Shown here in pieces: positions 58,201-64,000 of a DNA stretch of 64,000 nucleotides. The DNA lies in assembly GCF_963855985.1 (NCBI RefSeq), contig NC_087095.1:13526001-13590000 (forward strand). Direction: 5' to 3'. Source of the stretch: Ostrinia nubilalis. Its lineage: Eukaryota > Arthropoda > Insecta > Lepidoptera > Crambidae. The notes under the pieces were generated by a model. It saw only the letters and a program-made list of their open reading frames with translations, did no database searches and was not told the origin of the DNA. The first letter of the stretch is position 1. Each line of letters opens with the position of its first letter. A program made the position numbers and the translations under genes.

Positions 58201-60114
58201 TCAAAATGGGAATATGTACTCCAAGCTCTAATCGCTCGGAAGTAAACACAGGTTTTGTTGCACCTTTCTACCGCGTTCCTTCCCAATTCTATTAATAGAT
58301 CATCCAAGTGAACCATTTTTTGTCCCATTGGTGTGGGAATGTACTTTTTGTGCTTGTTGGCACAAAAAAATCGTTCCTTTTAGTCATACGACTCGTTATA
58401 TCACTGAAAAGAGCAGATAATAGTATCATTATTTCACTTTGTTGGATTACCACGATCTACGTGTGTCGCAATCAGCAGGCGATTGTCAGATAACTGAGCT
58501 TATTCTAATTTTTGTATCCAATGAAATACTTTGTTGTACGATAACAATACACACTGTGACACTGTTTTGTAATTTTATCGCATTACGTTATAATGACGTT
58601 AATTCATTTTTTAGGGAAATGTGACGAAACATATTTTCTGTTATAAACAATAATGCCGCAAACGTAAAAATGTTAAAGTTCAAATAAAAAACTTCGTGAT
58701 GTGACATTGTTAACGTGATTTCCCCAGCTAAACGACCAAAGCGTAAACACACGGGCTGTTTGTAAAAATTTTTAATAACCGCAACAAAACGATAGCTGTT
58801 CAATTTTATCGGATATTTGTACCACTTCTCCGTACAAAGATTTACAAATGATAATGATAAATAGACTTGGATTTATGCGAACACTGGTGTATCCAACATT
58901 GAAGAATTTATTGTTTGTATTCAGTCAGTGAAATTATGAATGAGTGAGATGTTATACATCTTGACAGTTATTTAAAGTCTACATCTAACATCGTTCTCAT
59001 TATTGTTATTTATGTTCTTATTCTTAGAACATGTGCGGATTTTATCTTGAAATTTTGCAGTTAGCAGTATTATCCATTTTAATTTGGACGTAAAGTTACA
59101 TCGCGCTTTGCTAATGAAAATGTTTTGCAAAGTTTTTGTAATGTTTTTAGTACAGACGTTAATAGTTTAAACATGGTAGTATTCCCCTAAAACCCATTTT
59201 TTATCTGAGCGTTTACAATGCAGTTCAGAGAACTGAGAGCTATTCAGTATTCATGTTAATATTGCGCAGAGGAAACTCTGTTGTTTATTTTTTACAGTTT
59301 AGTAAATTGAAGCTTAACAAAACTGGGCTGTGTTGTTGCTCTACTATTATAATCAAATAGGATTCTCTCGAATTTAGTTACCGAGTTACCCACTAGTCTA
59401 GAGAGACTACATAGAGTCAAACATTTTGAAATCCTTGTTTAAAGTTTATTCCAGATGTATGTACCTACCTAATTAGAGCGTAATAGGCTAGTTTTCTGAA
59501 AAAATTTTTTTAGTCCGTCATGTTTAATATCAAAAAATATTGGACACATATATTTTTATTTGTCAATCTAACAAATAATTACATAGTTATGGTGCGTTGA
59601 AGTTTCGCACGACGTCACAACGTGCGGCACTTTTATGCAAGCATTGACGTCACGGGCCTCTTCTTATAAACTTTGGCGCGCTTTATCTCTTTAAATTTTC
59701 ATTAGTTTGAAAAAGTGAAAAATACGTGTAGAGTATTTTTTGATAAGTTAACTGACGGACTAATTAAAACTCTTGCTTTTTGACCCAGGAAACATCCCTA
59801 TTACTGGTAATTTGTTTGACCTATAACTTATATCCCCAGTTCCTGATTATTTGACCTATGACGTATTGATCCTCATTGCCTATCTGTTTGACCCATGACG
59901 TATTGGTCCCCAGTTCCTGACGGCGTTGACGAACATCGGCCGGCGGCTGGCAGGAGTGGCCGATAAGGAACGGCGGAACGGCCGATTGCGGGCCGAACTG
60001 GCCGCACTAGACCTCAACTTGCCAGCACGAGTTTGGCTACCACTACACCACAGGCCGCATTATGTGCTGAGGATACCACCGCACGCGGCTGCCGTGCTCA
60101 ACAGCAAGGATAAG
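40125..60114 (+). CDS. PI4KB: Phosphatidylinositol 4-kinase beta (four wheel drive), 5' part; continues past the window
   Basis: Three coding exons: 40125-40213, 56323-57217, 59914-60114 (395 codons so far; family length about 800). The family makes PI4P at the Golgi. Diagnostic sequence is the helical (LKU) domain in exon 2: [83 protein letters not shown] in exon 2 aligns with the human segment around Ser294, the reported protein kinase D site. Exon 3 encodes IGRRLAG..., [11 protein letters not shown] and NSKDK, matching the region just before the human kinase-proximal segment. The splices are phase 2 then phase 0. The catalytic kinase domain is not in the window: from 60115 to the end I found no further exon, so the next intron is at least 3.9 kb. 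The Pro/Arg-rich N-terminus of exon 2 is GC-rich and probably disordered. Confidence 0.93.
40214..56322 (+). other. PI4KB intron 1 (about 16.1 kb), no internal gene seen
   Basis: A long AT-rich intron. I found no recognisable coding exon, RNA gene or intact transposon. Open frames of 60-118 codons occur on both strands (for example 42165-42521, 42504-42851, 50689-51030) but lack recognisable motifs or splice context and look like chance. Around 46930-47090 there is a transposon-tail-like stretch. GC and CpG rise in 55020-56060, which could be an alternative promoter close to exon 2. Confidence 0.6.
56323..57217 (+). CDS. PI4KB: PI4KB coding exon 2
   Basis: The acceptor TTTTGTTTTGTCCTAG precedes base 56323, and the exon ends at CAG|GTAAAA. 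The open frame extends 14 bases upstream through the polypyrimidine tract with an ATG at 56309, but that ATG overlaps the splice signal and is unlikely to be the start. The exon encodes a Pro/Ser/Arg-rich N-terminal part, then the helical LKU domain, then a Ser/Arg-rich linker with [10 protein letters not shown]. Confidence 0.93.
57218..59913 (+). other. PI4KB intron 2
   Basis: A 2.7-kb intron holding a (GA)n run at 57540-57553 and one copy of a roughly 320-bp repeat family at 59487-59810 (annotated separately). Nothing coding was recognised in the rest. Confidence 0.6.
59487..59810 (+). mobile_element. MITE-like repeat, family with CRE motif, copy 3
   Basis: Same ends as 16571-16853 (AGGCTAGTTT ... 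AGGAAACATCCCT); TGACGTCA at 59645-59652. It lies in PI4KB intron 2, about 100 bases before exon 3. Confidence 0.82.
59914..60114 (+). CDS. PI4KB: PI4KB coding exon 3
   Basis: Sixty-seven codons between acceptor GGTCCCCAG and donor AAG|GTGAGA, phase 0 at both ends. The translation begins [14 protein letters not shown] and continues to [11 protein letters not shown] and AAVLNSKDK, in line with the human order [21 protein letters not shown] and VVLNSKDK. A repeat begins about 15 bases after the donor. Confidence 0.92.
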
Positions 60115-60128
60115 GTGAGAGATTATTC

Positions 60129-60797
60129 TTTTTTAGGGTTCCGTAGCCAAATGGCAAAAAACGGAACCCTTATAGATTCGTCATGTCTGTCTGTCTGTCC
60201 GTCCGTCCGTCCGTCCGTCCGTCTGTCCGTCCGTATGTCACAGCCATTTTTTTCCGAAACTATAAGAGCTATACTGTTGAAACTTGGTAAGTAGATGTAT
60301 TCTGTGAACCGCATTAAGATTTTGATGCAAAAATAAAAAAATAAAAAAAATATTGGGGGCTCCCCATACTTAGAACTGAAACTCAAATTTTTCATCAAAC
60401 ACATACGTGTGGGGTATCTATGGATAGGTCTTCAAAAATGATATCGAGGTTTCTAAAATACTTTTTTTCTAAACCGAATAGTTTGCGTGACAGACGCTTC
60501 CAAAGTGGAAAAAAGTTGGTCCCCCCCCCTCTAACTTCTAAAATAAGAAAATGAAAAATCTAAAAAAAAACATATGATGTACATTACTATAAAAACTACC
60601 AACGAAAATTGTTTTGAACGAGATCTAGTAAGTAGTTTTTTTTAATACCTCGTAAATCGTAAAATTCGTAAACCGCTTATTACTGCGTAATCTTTCATAC
60701 TAATAACTTAAATAAAAAATAATAATTTTAATTTCATATATCAATGGTACGGAACCCTCGGTGCGCGAGTCCGACTCGCACTTGGCCGGTTTTTTTT
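60129..60797. mobile_element. GGGTTCCGTA-type repeat inserted just after the PI4KB exon 3 donor
   Basis: The left end, AGGGTTCCGTAGCCAAATGG, and right end, TACGGAACCCTCGGTGCGCG followed by AGTCCGACTCGCACTTGGCC, carry inverted GGGTTCCGTA. The interior has a (CTGT/CCGT)n tract at about 60185-60238. This element type is common in insects, especially Lepidoptera. Confidence 0.8.
60185..60238. repeat. CTGT/CCGT tetranucleotide microsatellite
   Basis: About 13 tandem CTGT or CCGT units. Open frames on both strands cross it and are artefacts of the repeat. Confidence 0.9.
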
Positions 60798-60901
60798 AAA
60801 TTACTGGTAGCCGTAGGCGTCTGTTTTAAGACAGCTTCTTCGGGCAATAGAGCACTAGGGCACGCTTTCAACCTCAAAAAAGCAAGGTCAAGGGGAATGA
60901 T

Positions 60902-60940
60902 GTGAGTACTAATGAGATACACCATCTCATTAGTACTCAC
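60902..60940. repeat. Perfect 17-bp inverted repeat, 5-base loop
   Basis: GTGAGTACTAATGAGAT and ATCTCATTAGTACTCAC around ACACC, in the PI4KB intron after exon 3. Confidence 0.93.
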
Positions 60941-61838
60941 TTTCATCTTATCATGTGTCCATCAGACAACCTCATTCACGCCTCAAGGATATCAGAGCGC
61001 CTCAGTTTTTAGGATTATGCAGTTGAAATGGCACTCGAATCAATTTAAATATGAACTGAATTTTATTTCTCGCAAAGCATTTGAATGCTTGTAACTCGAG
61101 TCCTAGATTCAAAACTAACTTGGATGCCAGAACACTTATAACTTGGTACTCACGTGGGTGGGTATAGCGGGTGTGGCTTAGTCATAAGTCGTTTTACCTA
61201 TCCAGGTTTTCTCCGCAGTTCTCACGCGACCAATGGTTTTATAGGCTAGGGTTGGGCAAAAGATAGTTTCTATTTTCTATGATATTCAGTAGTTAAATAT
61301 CATGAAGCTGATTTTTTTTATCCACTACGAGAAAGCTCTTGGCCTGTATATCACCTCATGATTGAGTATTCATGATTGGAATTTGGAACAAATACTGCAG
61401 TATGTTCGAGTTGCCAAATTTCGTTCTTGCCATAAAATGTCACTTAAATTCCACTAAATGTGGGTACATAAAGCCACTCGTTAATATGCTAAGAATGGAT
61501 TCTTTAACTCCGAAAAAATCTCTATCATATTTTATTTTGGTTAACCCATTCAAAACGATGCGGAGGTGTCTCTGACATTCTCATTTGTCACCTCTCCCAG
61601 TATATCTTTTTAAGGATATCGCATTTGAAACTAGTTTTTGCGATCAGGAACAAGGTTTCTAGCCCACCAATCATAAATACATTTACCATGACATTCTCTA
61701 CGCCTACATTCATTATGTTGCTCTTGGCCTTCATTATAGACATTCGGCGTTATCTGCTTTGTTCTTATCAATTAGCTGGCTGTGTCGACAGTCTCGTATC
61801 AACTTATCAAGTACGAAGATATTTTTTGCATTTATTTA

Positions 61839-61967
61839 GAGTAGGCGCACACTGTCGATTTTTAGTTGGCCGATATTTGTGCCCGATTTTAATTTGTATA
61901 AAGAATCGGCCAAATCGGCGTAGTGTGCGCACATATGCCCATACTGATCAACTGCCCGACTAAACTA
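61839..61967. mobile_element. PIF/Harbinger-like MITE, truncated copy
   Basis: It starts GAGTAGGCGCACACTGTCGA and runs to GCCCGACTAAACT, lacking the right end of the full copy at 26269-26443. Confidence 0.75.
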
Positions 61968-62047
61968 CACTTTCAATAAGCCAAGTGTATGGCAGAATAG
62001 AATAGAGCAACCCCCACTTTTCCCGAGGATATCGTAAGACGCGACTA

Positions 62048-62189
62048 GGGTGGATTCGACCAAACAAGAGTAAATATTAATCTCAGAATAAATCGTCAGT
62101 TTTGACATATTCCCCATATTGAAACTGTCAATGTGCCAGTTATACCAGGAGTTATTCTCGGTTAAAAGTTTGGTTGAATCGGGCCTAAG
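62048..62189. mobile_element. MITE (GGTGGATTCGACCAAAC family), uninterrupted copy
   Basis: It begins GGGTGGATTCGACCAAACAA and ends GTTTGGTTGAATCGGGCC. It has no inserted element at AAATATTAATCTCAG, so it is the empty-site counterpart of 26236-26556. Confidence 0.82.
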
Positions 62190-62196
62190 GTGTAGA

Positions 62197-62345
62197 TATA
62201 TGTGAACATCAGGCCTCACCAACCCGTCTGGCCAGCGTGGGAACGTTGGCCAAATCATCCCTTTTGCCTTTGGTAAAGAATGTTAGAGGCACAGTATGTT
62301 AGAGGGTCGTCCTCCTACAGTGGTGACTAAATGACCTGATGATGA
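62197..62345 (+). repeat. AACATCAGGCCTC interspersed repeat, longer copy
   Basis: GTGAACATCAGGCCTCACCA then ACCCGTCTGGCCAGCGTG; probably a LINE 3' tail. Related to 32060-32170. Confidence 0.55.
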
Positions 62346-64000
62346 GCCAAGAATAAGTAGGGTGGGTGCACCAGTCCCACACCAGGAACCTGTAGTACAC
62401 CATTTCTAATTTCACATCAAAATATTAACAATCTGTCGAATTTCCCGCCACTTTTGTTACGTTTGGTAGCACTGCCGTACTTCTACCAATAATTAGTCAT
62501 AAATAAAAGCGACAAACCCGACTTGTACGATCTGGTCAACCTTAGGCACAATGCGACTTTCCACATTGATTGTTAAATAAAAATAAACCTTACAGCTATT
62601 TAGAAAATTGGAATAAGCTACTTGATTCTATGATAGACAAGGAGTAGTTAATTCTTTTTTTTGCAATTATTGTTGTAATAATTGAGTCACAATATCAAAA
62701 ATACTTTTGAAATGTCGCTTATTCGGTTTGTTACTGGTACACCCACCCTAATTTTACTTAGTTCTTCTTAGTTTTAATATACCAAAGTTATGACTGTGAT
62801 ATCACACTGACCGAGTAACCAATAAGACACGACCTTTGACGATAATCGGTCAAATGATACATGTTTAATCTCGTCTGACATACGTAGTTATAAATGGGTC
62901 AGTTGATTGGCTGACTAATGATTTCTAAATTGATTAATTTCACCGCCCTCACGAATAGCCACCAGTCCAAACCAGAGGCATGGAGTGGATAAATGCAATA
63001 AAGCGCAGTGCCTTATGTGGTTTAAGTTTGAAAAACTGTGGTTTATTAATTTAAAGATTATACTCTTACCTCGAAATAATACTAACAGACTGTGTCATCA
63101 ATTAACACAGCTCTTAACTGACGATTAGTAAGTGCCTTATTACTATTGTTGCCTGAATGTAAGATCTTCGTTTCTTAGAATTTCGGCGAGGTGCGATATT
63201 CCTCAAGAGCTCTATGCTTTATTGACTTAGACGATGTTCATTCGCAATATTATGCACGTTCGTAAATTTTGGGTCAAACGTAATAACTAATAACGATAAA
63301 ATATTTATAGGCGCTATCGATCATTGGTATGGAATTCGATATATGCGCCAATGTTACCAGACTACCAGATCATTTCGTAATTTTATTGTAAACAAAATAA
63401 AAATTGCTAAAACGCTCTGTTATTTAATGACATTAAAGGCGTTGGACTCAATGCAACTTAATAGTTGCGGAAACAGCAAGGTTCCCCAAATTTTTTTTCT
63501 TTCGTTGGTTTCGAATTAATGTTACTGATATTTTAATTCAACTTTCGTGTGTAACTCGGCCTTCAGCTTATTTCAAGTAGCGCGCGGCATGACATAGTGC
63601 GGATTTCAACTGTGAGAGGTGGGCGTGATTTGAAAGGACAAATTAGTATCTGGGTTACACGGATATCTTTTGCAGATTTGATCGGACTTTTTCTAAAAAG
63701 TACGGCTGATTTTGAGATATTTTTTTGCCGAAACAGTACAACAGAAAACTTTTACCTAAACTAATTGACTGGTTACATTCAAATATGGTCGCGAAATATT
63801 ACCAGTTAATTAAATACAATTTATTAATATCCACGAATTGTAATTATCGTTGGTTCAAAGGTTTCAAGACAATCAACCGTGTTGAGTTTCGAGTTGCGTA
63901 TCGCGATATTAATTTCATAGAATCGAGAGCTGTCAACGGGCACATTTCGCGCGAAGTCGAATACAATGCCTCTGCATATAGAGTAGGTGATACTACACGG
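62346..64000. other. PI4KB intron 3 (continuing), nothing recognised
   Basis: AT-rich sequence to the right edge. I looked for the next PI4KB exon, expected to resume right after NSKDK, and did not find one. Confidence 0.5.

Noticed and set aside
60123..60404. ORFs rich in Arg-Thr-Asp or Ser-Val-Cys-Pro repeats
   Set aside because: They are translations of the CTGT/CCGT microsatellite inside a repeat element.
1..64000. CRISPR arrays, bacterial operons, ribosomal RNA genes
   Set aside because: No regularly spaced short direct repeats, no rRNA-like sequence, and the genes are spliced animal genes.

Overview
The window is animal nuclear DNA, almost certainly from a moth or butterfly (Lepidoptera). 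Genes are split by GT-AG introns, noncoding DNA is AT-rich, and the interspersed repeats are ones I recognise from lepidopteran genomes: an RTE-type LINE tail, a tRNA-headed SINE, and elements beginning with the AACCGACTTC and GGGTTCCGTA motifs. No tool was run; exon limits come from reading splice sites, checking phase, and comparing the conceptual proteins with families I know.

Layout. 1-17.4 kb: no confident gene; decayed repeats, one fossil transposon-like ORF, and a possible minus-strand first exon near 12.8-13.0 kb. 17.4-24.65 kb: two tandem, complete, four-exon sirtuin-5 genes on the plus strand with identical intron phases. 25.1-34.2 kb: a complete 14-exon DDX11/ChlR1 helicase on the minus strand, convergent with the second sirtuin (facing poly(A) signals 6 bases apart). 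34.2-36.76 kb: the divergent DDX11/DCTN6 promoter interval, split by a nested pair of transposons. 36.76-38.0 kb: dynactin subunit 6 (four exons, plus). 40.1 kb to beyond the right edge: the 5' half of phosphatidylinositol 4-kinase beta (three coding exons seen, about 16.1 kb first intron, kinase domain outside the window).

The genes are housekeeping: mitochondrial deacylation (Sirt5), sister-chromatid cohesion and genome stability (DDX11), the dynein-dynactin pointed end (DCTN6) and Golgi PI4P synthesis (PI4KB). I see no pathway linking them; their proximity looks like ordinary gene order.

The most striking structure is a roughly 2 kb, near-perfect palindrome at 34610-36609. It is not a simple inverted duplication. 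It resolves exactly into a 1005-bp hAT-like nonautonomous element inserted, inverted, into another copy of itself, each insertion bounded by its own 8-bp target-site duplication. Several further nested insertions and hairpin-like repeat rearrangements sit in the Sirt5 and DDX11 introns.
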